A stretch of 64,000 nucleotides of DNA from Clostridiales bacterium (GCA_015055545.1 SVHY01000003.1:1-64000); one strand, 5' to 3'. Shown: positions 16,587 through 24,622, numbered from the stretch's first letter. Notes: generated from the letters alone by a model not told the origin. A program made the numbers and translations.

Positions 16587-16608
16587 AAAATCCCGACGTC
16601 GGGATTTT
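16587..16608. repeat. 22-bp perfect palindrome at the repressor gene end
   Basis: TCCCGACGTCGGGA flanked by A4 and T4, overlapping the stop of the XRE gene. Hairpin plus T-run would suit a terminator on the minus strand. Confidence 0.8.
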
Positions 16609-16966
16609 ACAGTTTCCAGTTTTTATGCTTTTCTTGATAATCCAACTGCGCATCAATATATCCGTTGACAGATAATTTGTTGCCGTAATCCAGCTTTCGA
16701 TATTTTTCCAACCAAAGCCGTTCCTGCTCCGTAAGGGCAGGGGCGGTGTTTTCGTTTTGGATAGTTATGTTCCCGAAGTCGTCTTCCCTGCCAACAAGAT
16801 AATCAATCGAGCATTCAAAGAAATTTGCAAGCTGAATTAAAAAGTTTGCAGTAGGTTCGTTTAATTTTTTTTCCCAGCGTCCGATATTTGTTTGGCTTGT
16901 TTTTATGGCATTAGCTACATCTTGTTGGGATAAATTTCGTTCTTCACGTAATTCTCTTAATCGCAT
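16607..16966 (-). CDS. XRE-family repressor of the element
   Basis: Phage-type repressor of 119 aa. The N-terminal HTH (LRELREERNLSQQDVANAIKTSQTNIGRWEKKLNEPT, then FLIQLANFFECSIDYLVGRED) is textbook Cro/C1. The C-terminal half (EQERLWLEKYRKLDYGNKLSVNGYIDAQLDYQ) is a short dimerisation-like helix-rich region. It has a canonical AAGGAG RBS. It is divergent from the rightward operon; palindromes TATGCAAATTTGCATA and relatives in the intergenic region are the likely operators, so it should repress the element's early operon and probably itself. No Ser-Lys autoprotease domain, so SOS-type self-cleavage is unlikely. Confidence 0.88.
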   Translation of the reverse strand: MRLRELREERNLSQQDVANAIKTSQTNIGRWEKKLNEPTANFLIQLANFFECSIDYLVGREDDFGNITIQNENTAPALTEQERLWLEKYRKLDYGNKLSVNGYIDAQLDYQEKHKNWKL

Positions 16967-16992
16967 AATTTCAATCTCCTTAAAAAAATTTT

Positions 16993-17069
16993 AACACAAA
17001 TTTGCATAAAACGCTTGACATATGCAAATTTGCTTGATATAATACAATCAAGCTATGCAAATTTGCATA
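16993..17069. promoter_or_regulatory. Rightward promoter with repressor operators
   Basis: TTGACA at 17015 and TATAAT at 17038 (17-bp spacer) drive the early operon. O3 (17054-17069, TATGCAAATTTGCATA) is a perfect 16-bp palindrome just after the -10. O2 (17021-17034) fills the -35/-10 spacer. O1 (16993-17008, one degenerate half) lies upstream toward the repressor gene. Three spaced operators recall a lysogeny switch. Confidence 0.85.
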
Positions 17070-17122
17070 AAACCGCGATTAAAACAAAAATGTCGCAAAT
17101 TCGGGCGATTAAGGGGCTGGAA

Positions 17123-17410
17123 ATGGGCGTTATCAATTTGGTATTTTTTTCTTGTAATCGCTGTACTAGCGATTTAACATTTGCGAAAGCAGAGTATGCG
17201 ACTAAGCAAGGTTGGATGGTAGATGAGAAAGACGGTACGTGTCTATGCCCGATTTGCGTATGGGAAACGACGGGGAAATTACCACCTACAAGAAAAGCGG
17301 GCGAAGAATATTTAGAATCTATACGTAGATTAAATTTAAGCGCGGAAAGCTATAGACTCAAAGAAAAGAAAAAACGGACAAACCGAAATTCGGGGCAAAG
17401 AACGCGTTAG
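17123..17410 (+). CDS. Small zinc-finger-like protein, first gene of the early operon
   Basis: 95 aa with two cysteine pairs, SCNRC and CLCPIC about 38 residues apart, probably one structural zinc site, and a very basic C-terminus (YRLKEKKKRTNRNSGQRTR). The start at 17123 is chosen because AAGGGG (17111-17116) is 6 bp upstream; earlier in-frame starts lie in or next to the promoter and lack an RBS. No family recognised. Position directly behind the repressed promoter suggests an early regulatory or DNA-binding role, which is inference. Confidence 0.65.
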   Translation: MGVINLVFFSCNRCTSDLTFAKAEYATKQGWMVDEKDGTCLCPICVWETTGKLPPTRKAGEEYLESIRRLNLSAESYRLKEKKKRTNRNSGQRTR

Positions 17411-17420
17411 GAGCAAGATT

Positions 17421-17894
17421 ATGATGATACAGTTGACGAGAGCGGAAGACGAAAAAACGATTTTAATTGAAACGTGCAATATGCGTTACCTTTGCCAAAA
17501 GTTGAACGATTCAGATGGACGCTTGCAGATTGAAACGTTGATATCGGTCGAGAAAATGGGCGATACACCGTTTAAGGTAAAAGAACGTTTCGTGGAATTA
17601 TCGCAGGATTTGTTTGACGGCGCGGCTTGGATGTTCTTGCCGAATGGCGAAGGATTTTATATGCTGCATTGTCAGGATTTCGTTTCGGCGGTAGACGAAG
17701 GAGAGTATCGAAAAGTTTATACGAAGTTCGGCGAATGTTTTGATTTGCCGATTAGCTTGAAAGAAATCCGTGAGAGATATGAAGACGGAATGACGGCTTT
17801 TGATTTGAAGATTAAAGGTATAAAGGCTCGCTGGAAATTTAGAAAGAGAGGCCTTCGATGGCTTAAAAAAAGGGGCATAGATTATAATGGTTGA
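17421..17894 (+). CDS. Hypothetical protein, FlbD-like N-terminus
   Basis: 157 aa, soluble. The first 50 residues (MIQLTRAEDEKTILIETCNMRYL to LQIETLISVEK) have the strand pattern of small FlbD-like domains. A central alpha/beta part and a basic C-terminus (IKARWKFRKRGLRWLKKRG) suggest nucleic-acid or membrane contact. AGGAG overlaps the previous stop. It overlaps the next gene by 8 bp. The next two genes start similarly, so the three look like a diverged tandem family. Function unknown. Confidence 0.65.
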   Translation: MMIQLTRAEDEKTILIETCNMRYLCQKLNDSDGRLQIETLISVEKMGDTPFKVKERFVELSQDLFDGAAWMFLPNGEGFYMLHCQDFVSAVDEGEYRKVYTKFGECFDLPISLKEIRERYEDGMTAFDLKIKGIKARWKFRKRGLRWLKKRGIDYNG

Positions 17895-18120
17895 ATTTAA
17901 AATCAAAAACAGGAACGGGGAAATTTGTAGACGTTGTATCCGTACAAGCGAGATTCGCGAGATTATGGAAACCCCTGACGGAACAGCCAAGTTGCGCATA
18001 TCCGACGTGGATTTGAATGGTGATTATGTTTCGTTTACCGTCACTGATACGTACGACGAAGCGAAGCAGAAGATTGAAGAAGAGCAAAACACGCATTTAT
18101 CACGTTTACGGAAAAGTTAA
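17887..18120 (+). CDS. Hypothetical small protein, FlbD-like
   Basis: 77 aa: MVEFKIKNRNGEICRRC, then IREIMETPDGTAKLRIS and VSFTVTDTYDEAKQKIEEE. This is the order of FlbD-type domains (short strands, an I-x-x-I-x-E helix, a strand with Gly-Asp turn, and a final helix). Start overlaps the preceding gene by 8 bp, so translation is coupled. No function can be assigned; it could be a small adaptor acting with its neighbours. Confidence 0.6.
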   Translation: MVEFKIKNRNGEICRRCIRTSEIREIMETPDGTAKLRISDVDLNGDYVSFTVTDTYDEAKQKIEEEQNTHLSRLRKS

Positions 18121-18131
18121 GGAGCAAAAGG

Positions 18132-18680
18132 ATGGTTGAATTAACGGCTGTCGATAGAGAAGACGGAAGCAAAGGGAAATGTTTAGTTAGCGATTCGGAA
18201 ATCGTGCTGATTCGAGAATATGAAACGTATTGCACAATCAATCTTTCCGACGGCGAAGAAATCTACGTTGCGACGAGCTTTAAGGAAATTAAAGAAAAAC
18301 TGGCTGAAATTTATCCCAGTGTTTCATCGTACTGGATTGAGATTGACAAGACGTTATACGATAGCAGCGTGAAAGGTTGCTTGGTAAAGTCTAACAGCGT
18401 AATTAGCGTGTTCGAGTATCCGAACGGTACGAGAATCGATATATCCCACAGGCAAAGTCAATTTTCCTACACGGTAGTTACGGAAGCGCCATACGGGACA
18501 ATATTGGAAAAGTTCAAGAAACGAATGTCCGAGCAAAAACAGATTTGCGAAAGTATCAAAAGAAGCTATCGGGAGCGGGAAAATTTTCGTAGGAAGAAGC
18601 GTGAAAAAAGGGGTTCAAGAACTCCGACGTCGGAGATTGACCGACGTACGTATATACGTAAGTATATCACGAAAAATTGA
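18132..18680 (+). CDS. Hypothetical protein, FlbD-like N-terminus and basic tail
   Basis: 182 aa. The N-terminal 60 residues (MVELTAVDREDGSKGKCLV, then EIVLIREYETYCTINLSDGEEI, then VATSFKEIKEKLAEI) fit the FlbD pattern best of the three neighbours. A second domain has SVISVFEYPNGTRIDISHRQ. The C-terminal tail is strongly basic (RSYRERENFRRKKREKRG), and its last part, SRTPTSEIDRRTY, is encoded across a CTCCGACGTCGGAG palindrome at 18622. AAGGAG precedes the start. Last gene before a terminator. Function unknown. Confidence 0.6.
   Translation: MVELTAVDREDGSKGKCLVSDSEIVLIREYETYCTINLSDGEEIYVATSFKEIKEKLAEIYPSVSSYWIEIDKTLYDSSVKGCLVKSNSVISVFEYPNGTRIDISHRQSQFSYTVVTEAPYGTILEKFKKRMSEQKQICESIKRSYRERENFRRKKREKRGSRTPTSEIDRRTYIRKYITKN
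18622..18635. repeat. CTCCGACGTCGGAG palindrome inside a coding tail
   Basis: Perfect 14-bp palindrome translated as part of SRTPTSE near the C-terminus of the 182-aa protein. Confidence 0.75.
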
Positions 18681-19088
18681 ATAAGCCCTATAAAATTGCT
18701 AATCAAGGGACTAAAAATCCCTTTGAAATAGAAAAAGCGAAACGCTTTGCAGGAAGAATAGGGCTCTTGCAAGGCGTTTTTGCTTAATTTGTTTCATTCC
18801 CGTGGCATATCACGGCTATGAATCCTAAAACCCCTGCGTCGTCGCTCCAAAGCGGCGCGGGCGGGGGGTTAGGGAATAGATATTGGCACACAAGGCAGAA
18901 AAGCCTTTGTAGCATCTCCGAAAGGGCGGGTATTTTAACTGCCGTTAATTCCCGCCCCCGTATGGGGGAAACAAACAACGTTCTTATCGTCGGTGAGTAC
19001 CAACACTGACGAAATGAAATACTTCCATGTAATAGGCGGGCGGCGATTGCATTAAACCGCCTGCCCCCGTAAGGGGAAAGGATTGAAA
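18681..19088. other. 408-bp gap with terminator and small GC stem-loops
   Basis: Contains the hairpin at 18740-18781 and two similar loops, CCCCCGTATGGGGG (18955-18968) and CCCCGTAAGGGG (about 19065-19076), each followed by an A-rich stretch; the second directly precedes the RBS of the next gene. A 63-codon reading at 18818 has no RBS and low-complexity content, so I do not call a gene. A structured RNA is possible but unsupported. Confidence 0.4.
18740..18781 (+). terminator. Terminator of the first early operon segment
   Basis: AAACGCTTTGCA pairs with TGCAAGGCGTTT (G-T pairs allowed) and is followed by T5. Confidence 0.7.
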
Positions 19089-19319
19089 ATGGATAAAGTT
19101 TTAGAAAAAGCTTTTGATTATATCATCGAATATTTCGACATGTGCAGCGTTTGCGCAAGAGTTTCGGAAAGCAAATATGACGGTGCGTGCGGATACGATG
19201 CTGACGGCGATATTCCCGAAGAGGTGGAACCGTGTCCGATGCGCAGGGAGCGAGGGAACGTTGCTTGCCGTGAAGGTATGTACGAATATTTTTTGGCGAA
19301 AGCCAAGCAGGGGAAATAA
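19089..19319 (+). CDS. Small cysteine-rich protein
   Basis: 76 aa, acidic. MDKVLEKAFDYIIEYFDMCSVCARV is an amphipathic helix ending in a CxxC; further cysteines in DGACGYD, EPCPMRRE and NVACREGMYEYFL suggest a zinc-bound or disulfide-stabilised small domain, a type common in phage and plasmid operons. AAAGGA 6 bp upstream supports ATG 19089. No function can be named. Confidence 0.6.
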   Translation: MDKVLEKAFDYIIEYFDMCSVCARVSESKYDGACGYDADGDIPEEVEPCPMRRERGNVACREGMYEYFLAKAKQGK

Positions 19320-19400
19320 ACTGCATTTGGAGCGTGCAGGGCGACAAAGGAAATCAACCGTGAGAAATCACGCTTGAAATAAATTTTTAGGAGAATAGTT

Positions 19401-19892
19401 ATGGGAATGAAGGTAAAAGAGCCTGTGGGCGTAAGCGTGCAGGGAGAAGTGAATTTGACGGACGATGAATTGATAGAACTTTTTAATCGTTGCGTTCACT
19501 ACAACAAAATTGACGATTGCTGCGCAGATTGTCCGTTTAAAAAGGATATGTATTCTTGCAACATGCAAAAATTGCACGCACAAGTTGTATTGCTTGTAAA
19601 ACGTCAAAAAAAGCGTATAGTGGAGCTGGAAGAAAAAAAGACTGTGGAAACGGCAAAAGAACGGTTCTTGCGAATGGCAACGTTGCCGCAGGCGGAAGTG
19701 GATGCACTGTTCAATGCAGGGCGGTTCAACGATATCGCCGTCGGGTATGCAAAGCTTGCTATGGTTCAGCTTGGGTATCCGTTTGAGAAGATACAGCACG
19801 TCGTAAAGGTCATGTGGCAAATGTTTGAAGATTACCGTGCGGAAAGTGCGCGAACGTCTTCCTTTGTAAATGCGAAGGGGGTGCGCGTATGA
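19401..19892 (+). CDS. Hypothetical protein with CxxC-rich N-terminus and coiled coil
   Basis: 163 aa. After VNLTDDELIELFNRC comes YNKIDDCCADCPF, a phage-type short cysteine cluster, then a predicted coiled coil (LHAQVVLLVKRQKKRIVELEEKKTVE) and a helical C-terminal domain (NAGRFNDIAVGYAKLAMVQLGYPFEKIQHVVKVMWQMFEDY). RBS AGGAG. Its end overlaps the next gene by 4 bp (ATGA). Similar layouts occur in uncharacterised phage and plasmid proteins; role unknown. Confidence 0.65.
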   Translation: MGMKVKEPVGVSVQGEVNLTDDELIELFNRCVHYNKIDDCCADCPFKKDMYSCNMQKLHAQVVLLVKRQKKRIVELEEKKTVETAKERFLRMATLPQAEVDALFNAGRFNDIAVGYAKLAMVQLGYPFEKIQHVVKVMWQMFEDYRAESARTSSFVNAKGVRV

Positions 19893-20251
19893 AGATTAAA
19901 GTGGTATACTACAACGTCATTGACCGAAAGAACCCCGAAATTATCGAAATCGAAGACGATATCGAAGTGTTTCATAAGCTTTTAAAATGCGATTGCATTG
20001 ATATCGTAACGCGAGATATTTATAATCAACGTTATAGCATTATTGTAGACGACGAAGGCGCGTTGAAAGAAAAGCCTATTGTTTCGGCAATATCGTTGAG
20101 CAAAGGGGCTTGCCCGTTATTTGGGAATTTGATAATTTGCAAATCGAATCCGCCTGAACTTGAAAGTTTGGATGACGACGTTGCAAAATTCATTTGCGAT
20201 TTTGCTTTTGCGCAATGGATAGGCGGGAAAATTCTCGTCATGACGCGGTAA
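19889..20251 (+). CDS. DUF3846-like protein
   Basis: 120 aa. The order of motifs (an N-terminal strand KIKVVYYNV, then a helix and CDCIDIVTRDI, then YSIIVDDEGALKEKPI, then CPLFGNLIICK) matches the DUF3846 family found on plasmids and phages of Firmicutes. Those proteins often lie with anti-restriction or replication genes; none is biochemically settled. Translation is coupled to the previous gene. AAGGGGG at its own RBS region lies within the upstream coding sequence. Confidence 0.55.
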   Translation: MKIKVVYYNVIDRKNPEIIEIEDDIEVFHKLLKCDCIDIVTRDIYNQRYSIIVDDEGALKEKPIVSAISLSKGACPLFGNLIICKSNPPELESLDDDVAKFICDFAFAQWIGGKILVMTR

Positions 20252-20263
20252 GGGGGTAAAATC

Positions 20264-21457
20264 ATGAGTGAATTGATTGATTTCAACACCCAAAAGAACT
20301 GGGATTTTATGAAGTTTGACGGTTCAAGCGTGAGCGGTGTGCTTTCATCGGAAGGGCAGGCGAGATTGAAAAACCGTTGCCAGCGCGTATTGGAAAGCGC
20401 GCAAAAAACGGCTGAAAGCGTTTGCGTGCTGGGGTACGAGCTTCGAGCGTTGCGCGAATCGGGTGAATGGAAGTTCGTTGTCAATCCCGAAGACGGTATG
20501 CGCTTCTTGTATTCGAGCTTTGAAAAATTTTCAGAATATGCTTTCGGGTTCGGTAGAACGTACACGTCGAATTTGACGTTGCTTGCCGAGTTTTGCGAAA
20601 AAGACGAAAGCGGGCGCGTGCAAATCAAAGAACGGTATCGTGGTTTTAAGCAAAGCGGGCTTGTAGAGCTTGCGCCCTTATCGGAAATTGAGCGACGGCA
20701 GTTTACGTCGGATATGACGATAAAGGATATTCGGCTGTGCAAGAAGTACATGCAGACGAGCAATTATTCATATCAACGTGCACGCGACGGATTCAACCTT
20801 TTGGAAAGTGCTAAGGCTTGGCAGGATTTTGAAAAAATCGGTTCGATAACACCGCCTGCAAGCGTTCAAATCCCGACGTCGGGATTTTCAGAACCCGAAA
20901 ATATACAATCCGAGCCGTTTGAACACGAGTTTTCCGACGACGTTGCGGAAATGGATGCAGAGTTCCATCGCACGTTTGCGGAAGAAGAAACGCGGGAAAC
21001 GTTTGGACAAGCTGACGATTATGAACCCGAAACGTTCTGGCAAGGCGGTGGACTTGACAACGTGGACGAGCCTGCGCCTGCGGAAGTGTATGCACACGAA
21101 CCGCCGAGCGTATCCGACTCTTGCCTTATGCCAAATTCCAAATCGTACGAATTGACGGCGCGGGATAAGGTCCGCAAGTTTTTGAAAGATTACAAGAATT
21201 GGACCAAAATAGACAAAGAGAACCTTGCCCCTGGTGTGGTAAACGAATACGAATACATATTTGAGAGTGAAAATGTGGCGTTGATTGCAAGAGAAGTGCG
21301 CTGGTTCAAAGATATGGAATCGAAAGTGGAAAAGATAGTTGTTCGATTTTACTGGGATACGCTCTACGGTGACGGATATATTGAAGCTTCCAAGGCGAAG
21401 CTTGAAAAGTTCATCCCTGCGCATTTGGACGAATTGAAGTGGGGGGCAGAAAAATGA
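20264..21457 (+). CDS. Hypothetical DUF3102-like plasmid/phage protein
   Basis: 397 aa, soluble, acidic. The N-terminal 150 residues have the helical layout of DUF3102-type proteins (SVCVLGYELRALRESGEWKFV, then FSEYAFGFGRTYTSNLTLLAEFCE), which are seen on conjugative elements and phages next to replication or partition genes. A low-complexity acidic linker (about 200-290) includes SVQIPTSGF, encoded by a palindrome. The C-terminal domain (KVRKFLKDYKNWTK to IVVRFYWDTLYGDGYIEASKAKLE) is compact alpha/beta. RBS AAGGGGG. It may be a DNA-binding maintenance protein, which is inference. Confidence 0.6.
   Translation: MSELIDFNTQKNWDFMKFDGSSVSGVLSSEGQARLKNRCQRVLESAQKTAESVCVLGYELRALRESGEWKFVVNPEDGMRFLYSSFEKFSEYAFGFGRTYTSNLTLLAEFCEKDESGRVQIKERYRGFKQSGLVELAPLSEIERRQFTSDMTIKDIRLCKKYMQTSNYSYQRARDGFNLLESAKAWQDFEKIGSITPPASVQIPTSGFSEPENIQSEPFEHEFSDDVAEMDAEFHRTFAEEETRETFGQADDYEPETFWQGGGLDNVDEPAPAEVYAHEPPSVSDSCLMPNSKSYELTARDKVRKFLKDYKNWTKIDKENLAPGVVNEYEYIFESENVALIAREVRWFKDMESKVEKIVVRFYWDTLYGDGYIEASKAKLEKFIPAHLDELKWGAEK
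20868..20887. repeat. 20-bp palindrome inside the 397-aa gene
   Basis: Same 20-bp sequence as 15907-15926. It is translated as part of QIPTSGF in the acidic linker. Confidence 0.8.
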
Positions 21458-21702
21458 CGTTGGATTTAGCAATAAAACTTATTTACATTGGGATGAAAGC
21501 GATTATGTACGCAGCGTTGGCAATTTGTTTGATAATATCAGTGTGTGCGTTTGTGCATTTTATTGTCACGAAAGGCTGGTCGGATGAAGTGAAAACGCCG
21601 CGAAGCTGGAAGAAAGGCGATAAAGCTATGGCGGAAAAGTGGGGTTCAGAATGGGAGAAGTTGCAAAAAATCAAAGCCAAGCGAAACGGCAACCGTTTAT
21701 AA
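21454..21702 (+). CDS. Small single-span membrane protein
   Basis: 82 aa. An N-terminal helix LIYIGMKAIMYAALAICLIISVCAFVHFI spans the membrane; the C-terminal half is basic and cytoplasmic (WKKGDKAMAEKWGSEWEKLQKIKAKRNGNR). The ATG overlaps the previous stop (ATGA), with GGGGGG upstream. The fusion-like arrangement with neighbours suggests tight co-translation. No family recognised; small TM proteins like this are typical in phage and conjugation operons. Confidence 0.6.
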   Translation: MTLDLAIKLIYIGMKAIMYAALAICLIISVCAFVHFIVTKGWSDEVKTPRSWKKGDKAMAEKWGSEWEKLQKIKAKRNGNRL

Positions 21703-21791
21703 TCGTTTACGGTGAGCGTCGGAGCGAACAACCATACGAACGCTTGCGAATAACGCTTGTCTTGATTGAAGAATTGGAAAATAGCATTTAA
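21651..21791 (+). CDS. Possible 46-aa protein overlapping the small membrane protein gene
   Basis: Starts inside the preceding gene in another frame with GGGG 6 bp upstream and continues 89 bp past its end: MGEVAKNQSQAKRQPF, then IIVYGERRSEQPYERLRITLV. It accounts for otherwise empty sequence and has a balanced composition. Too short for certainty. Confidence 0.4.
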   Translation: MGEVAKNQSQAKRQPFIIVYGERRSEQPYERLRITLVLIEELENSI

Positions 21792-21879
21792 CCATATTTT
21801 TCATAATTTACAGGTTCCTTTGTATACGGTCGGCGGGTGCCGCAAAGCCCGCCCAGCGCAAGCTGGAAAGGATGTCGTC

Positions 21880-22038
21880 ATGAAAAAATCAGACGAAAAT
21901 AAGCCCTTGGAAGGTCAAATCAGTATGTTTGAGAGCGTAGGCGTGGAAACGTCTGCGCAATCTTGCTATATAAAATCTATTCAAAAAGGAGAAGAAGACA
22001 ATGAGCGAAAACAAATTAAGCAAGAAGGCACTGATTAA
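21880..22038 (+). CDS. Small hypothetical protein
   Basis: 52 aa, hydrophilic: KKSDENKPLEGQISMFESVGVETSAQS, with the QISMFE phrase seen in several small phage or plasmid proteins. GGAAAGG lies 8 bp upstream of ATG 21880. It overlaps the next gene by 38 bp in another frame, so one of the two starts may be wrong. No function suggested. Confidence 0.5.
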   Translation: MKKSDENKPLEGQISMFESVGVETSAQSCYIKSIQKGEEDNERKQIKQEGTD

Positions 22039-22210
22039 CAATGCGGCGGTATTGGAAGCGACGTTGCGACAAATTGCAGGCGATAAGCTTACGCAGTACA
22101 AGCCGCAGGTGGACAAGGACAAGCCCAAGGAAATCGATTACGCGGCGACGTATGCCGTAATTGTCGGCACGGTGAAATCCACGCTGGAAATCGCCAAAAC
22201 GGAAGATTAA
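22001..22210 (+). CDS. Small hypothetical protein, 69 aa
   Basis: MSENKLSKKALINNAAVLEATLRQIAGDKL and TYAVIVGTVKSTLEIAKTED look like two helices around a charged turn. An excellent RBS (AAAAGGAGAAG) precedes the ATG. It is the last gene before the exported block. Unknown role; it could be a small coiled-coil or DNA-bound protein. Confidence 0.6.
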   Translation: MSENKLSKKALINNAAVLEATLRQIAGDKLTQYKPQVDKDKPKEIDYAATYAVIVGTVKSTLEIAKTED

Positions 22211-22222
22211 GGCGGTGACGAC

Positions 22223-23395
22223 ATGGCAAAGAGTAAGATAAAGAACGTATTGATTTGTGGTGCTGCGGTGTTGTCGGCTGCTGCGTCGGTTGGCGTTCTC
22301 GTTTCGTTGTTCCATAACGACGAAGAACCCGCGCCTACGCCGACGGAAACGCGCGTGGAGTTGGAAGCAAAGGACAGCGTGAACGCGAGCATGGACGGGG
22401 CGAAAGGCGACGTGAAGCTGGTTGTTGACGGTAACATGCCGCTTGCGATGGGAGCGGCGCAAACGCAGCTTGGCGGCGATGAACTTAAAAGCATCGTCAT
22501 CGAAGCGGCGAACGCAGGGGACGCGATAACGGTTACGGGCGACGTGCGAACGTCGATTAAGCTGACGAACGCCAGCGCGACGTTGACATTCAAGGGTTTG
22601 ACGTTCTACGATGAATATGCAGGCCCGATGTCGTACATAACGGATTATATCCATTTTGCGGGTGTTATCGAGTTTGAAGATTGCACGTTCACGCACGGTA
22701 TACGCTTGAAGGCGGACGCGAACATGACCTTTGACGGTTGCACGTTCGTTTCGCCCAGCGAAGACAGATACAGCGTTTGGGTTGAAGACGGCAAGGCGAC
22801 GTTTGAAGATTGCACGTTCAAGGGTTATCGTGGTATGAAGATACACGAAGCGCCCCAAACACCAACGGACGATATCACGACGGTGAGCGTAAACGAATGT
22901 CTGTTTGACGAATTATCGGTTAAGTGCGGCGTGGCGATTGGCACGGTGAATGCGAATACGGTGGTCAAGCTGACGAACAATCAATTCATCGGTTGCCGTT
23001 CGTGGGATACGGTAGGTAGCTTGGAAGGTGTTGACGGAATATACGAGAGCGACACGCCCGTGAAAGATTACACGTTGACGTTGGATGCAAACGATGTGCG
23101 CGGGACAGTATCGAATATATACTATTTCGCCGTCATCGACGGGAATATAGGCGACGCGTTTCCGCTGGAATTTTTGACCGCGGAACACCCGACGACGTAT
23201 GTGCAGGAAGTCGGCGCGACGGTTCCAGCGTTGGAAAAGAAAACAAATTATAATCTGATATTGCAGGATTGTTGGTTCACGAACGAAGGGTGCACGGAGC
23301 GGTTCGCTGGCACGATTCCCGCAGGGCAAACGGGCGACGTGTATTTATACGCGATGTTTGAAGACGAAAACAGTAATTGGACACAAAACTATTAA
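22223..23395 (+). CDS. Exported right-handed beta-helix protein
   Basis: 390 aa. The N-terminal hydrophobic segment (KIKNVLICGAAVLSAAASVGVLVSLF) is a signal anchor or signal peptide, followed by a Pro/Thr-rich linker (EEPAPTPTETR). Residues about 60-300 carry parallel beta-helix repeats of the form IEFEDCTFTHGIRLKADANM, MTFDGCTFVS, ATFEDCTFKGYRG, VNECLFDEL, as in pectate-lyase-like and phage tailspike folds. The last 70 residues (ALEKKTNYNLILQDCWFTNEGCTERF to GDVYLYAMFE) resemble an InlB/Listeria-Bacteroides-type adhesion repeat. First of eight consecutive exported genes; likely a surface binding protein, ligand unknown. Confidence 0.75.
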   Translation: MAKSKIKNVLICGAAVLSAAASVGVLVSLFHNDEEPAPTPTETRVELEAKDSVNASMDGAKGDVKLVVDGNMPLAMGAAQTQLGGDELKSIVIEAANAGDAITVTGDVRTSIKLTNASATLTFKGLTFYDEYAGPMSYITDYIHFAGVIEFEDCTFTHGIRLKADANMTFDGCTFVSPSEDRYSVWVEDGKATFEDCTFKGYRGMKIHEAPQTPTDDITTVSVNECLFDELSVKCGVAIGTVNANTVVKLTNNQFIGCRSWDTVGSLEGVDGIYESDTPVKDYTLTLDANDVRGTVSNIYYFAVIDGNIGDAFPLEFLTAEHPTTYVQEVGATVPALEKKTNYNLILQDCWFTNEGCTERFAGTIPAGQTGDVYLYAMFEDENSNWTQNY

Positions 23396-23410
23396 AAAGG
23401 AGCAAAGAAA

Positions 23411-24610
23411 ATGAAGAACAAGAAAATTATGGCGGCAATTTTAGCAGCGACGTTGACGTTTGGTATGGTGGCGTTTAGCGGGTGCAGGGACGATGACAAA
23501 GACACGGCACAAACGCCGATGGAGAGCGTGCAGGCGGCGAACGACAACATGACGATGACGGAGCAAGGCGGTAACGGTATTCAAATGTTAAGCGTTTTGA
23601 TTAAGCCCAGCGAATACGCAAATTACGGTGTTTCCGAAAGCGCGGAAAGCGCGCATTTGGTGACGGCATCCTATCCCGACGACTACGTGAGCAACCCTGC
23701 GGTCGATTGGGTTGTTGAATTTGTTAATGCATCAAGTGAATGGGCAAAGGGAAGAAAAGCGAGCGATTACGTGACCGTAACGCCCACGTCGGACGGTGCG
23801 TTGACGGCAGTGGTTGCATGTAAGCAAGCGTTTGGTGAGCAAATCCGCGTTATATGTAGTTCACGACAAATGCCCGAACTGACGGATAATTTTGTTTGCG
23901 ATTATTCGACGAAAATATTGAAAGTGAATACGGGCTTTAACGATGATGCGACTGATGCGTGGGAATTTAATAGTGTTTTGAACAGTGTTTACTATACGGA
24001 CATTGCAGGAACTATCAAAGGCGAAGATTGCAAAAATACAATAAACTTAAACGCAAATGCGATTGTTGGGAAGTATGCGGAGAATGACTTGACCATAGCA
24101 GCAGTGACAACGGGTACGCTTTTAGAGTGGCAAGAAGCCGCACCTTGGGCGTGTTGGGTTGAAACGCCGAACGTAAGCAGTTTCTTGACGAAATTAAACG
24201 CATCGACAATTCTAACGAAAAAGGACAACGTGCAAACGGATGAAAAAGGGCGTACGCGTTCGTGCGGGGTTATAGGTTTGCCCTACGCGGAATATTTATC
24301 GGAAAGCAGCTTGAACAAGATTTTATATCATTGGACCAAGCGCAGCGGCGGCGACGTATCCAGTTCGAGCCTTTCTGCATATAACGACGGGGGCGCAGCT
24401 TATAACGAGTATTGCCGAATAATGAATCAATTGACGCAAACGATGTCGAACCAATTATCGTATACGTATTCGATTGACCTTGGGCATACATATAGAAACG
24501 CCGACGTGGAAGTAGATATTCAATTTGTAATATCCAACGCATCCGAATATTTTATCGTCGAGCCGACGGGAATTACTTTGGATACGGACCATATCTTGTT
24601 TGAACCGTAA
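23411..24610 (+). CDS. Lipoprotein, copy 1 of a duplicated module
   Basis: 399 aa. The signal peptide ends in a lipobox (AFSGC, Cys26), so the protein is anchored outside the membrane. Residues about 100-150 (VDWVVEFVNASSEWAKGRKASDY, then VACKQAFGEQIRVICSSR) are clearly homologous to the lipoprotein at 25253. This segment has the look of an immunoglobulin-like domain. The C-terminus is ITLDTDHILFEP, almost the same as the end of the protein at 26510. RBS AAAAAGGAG. No known family; a secreted structural or adhesive part of the locus is the plain inference. Confidence 0.72.
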   Translation: MKNKKIMAAILAATLTFGMVAFSGCRDDDKDTAQTPMESVQAANDNMTMTEQGGNGIQMLSVLIKPSEYANYGVSESAESAHLVTASYPDDYVSNPAVDWVVEFVNASSEWAKGRKASDYVTVTPTSDGALTAVVACKQAFGEQIRVICSSRQMPELTDNFVCDYSTKILKVNTGFNDDATDAWEFNSVLNSVYYTDIAGTIKGEDCKNTINLNANAIVGKYAENDLTIAAVTTGTLLEWQEAAPWACWVETPNVSSFLTKLNASTILTKKDNVQTDEKGRTRSCGVIGLPYAEYLSESSLNKILYHWTKRSGGDVSSSSLSAYNDGGAAYNEYCRIMNQLTQTMSNQLSYTYSIDLGHTYRNADVEVDIQFVISNASEYFIVEPTGITLDTDHILFEP

Positions 24611-24622
24611 GGGGGTTTAATT

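Noticed and set aside
18818-19009. 63-codon reading frame in the gap after the 182-aa gene
   Set aside because: No RBS, Gly/Ser-rich low-complexity translation, and an equally long frame on the other strand.
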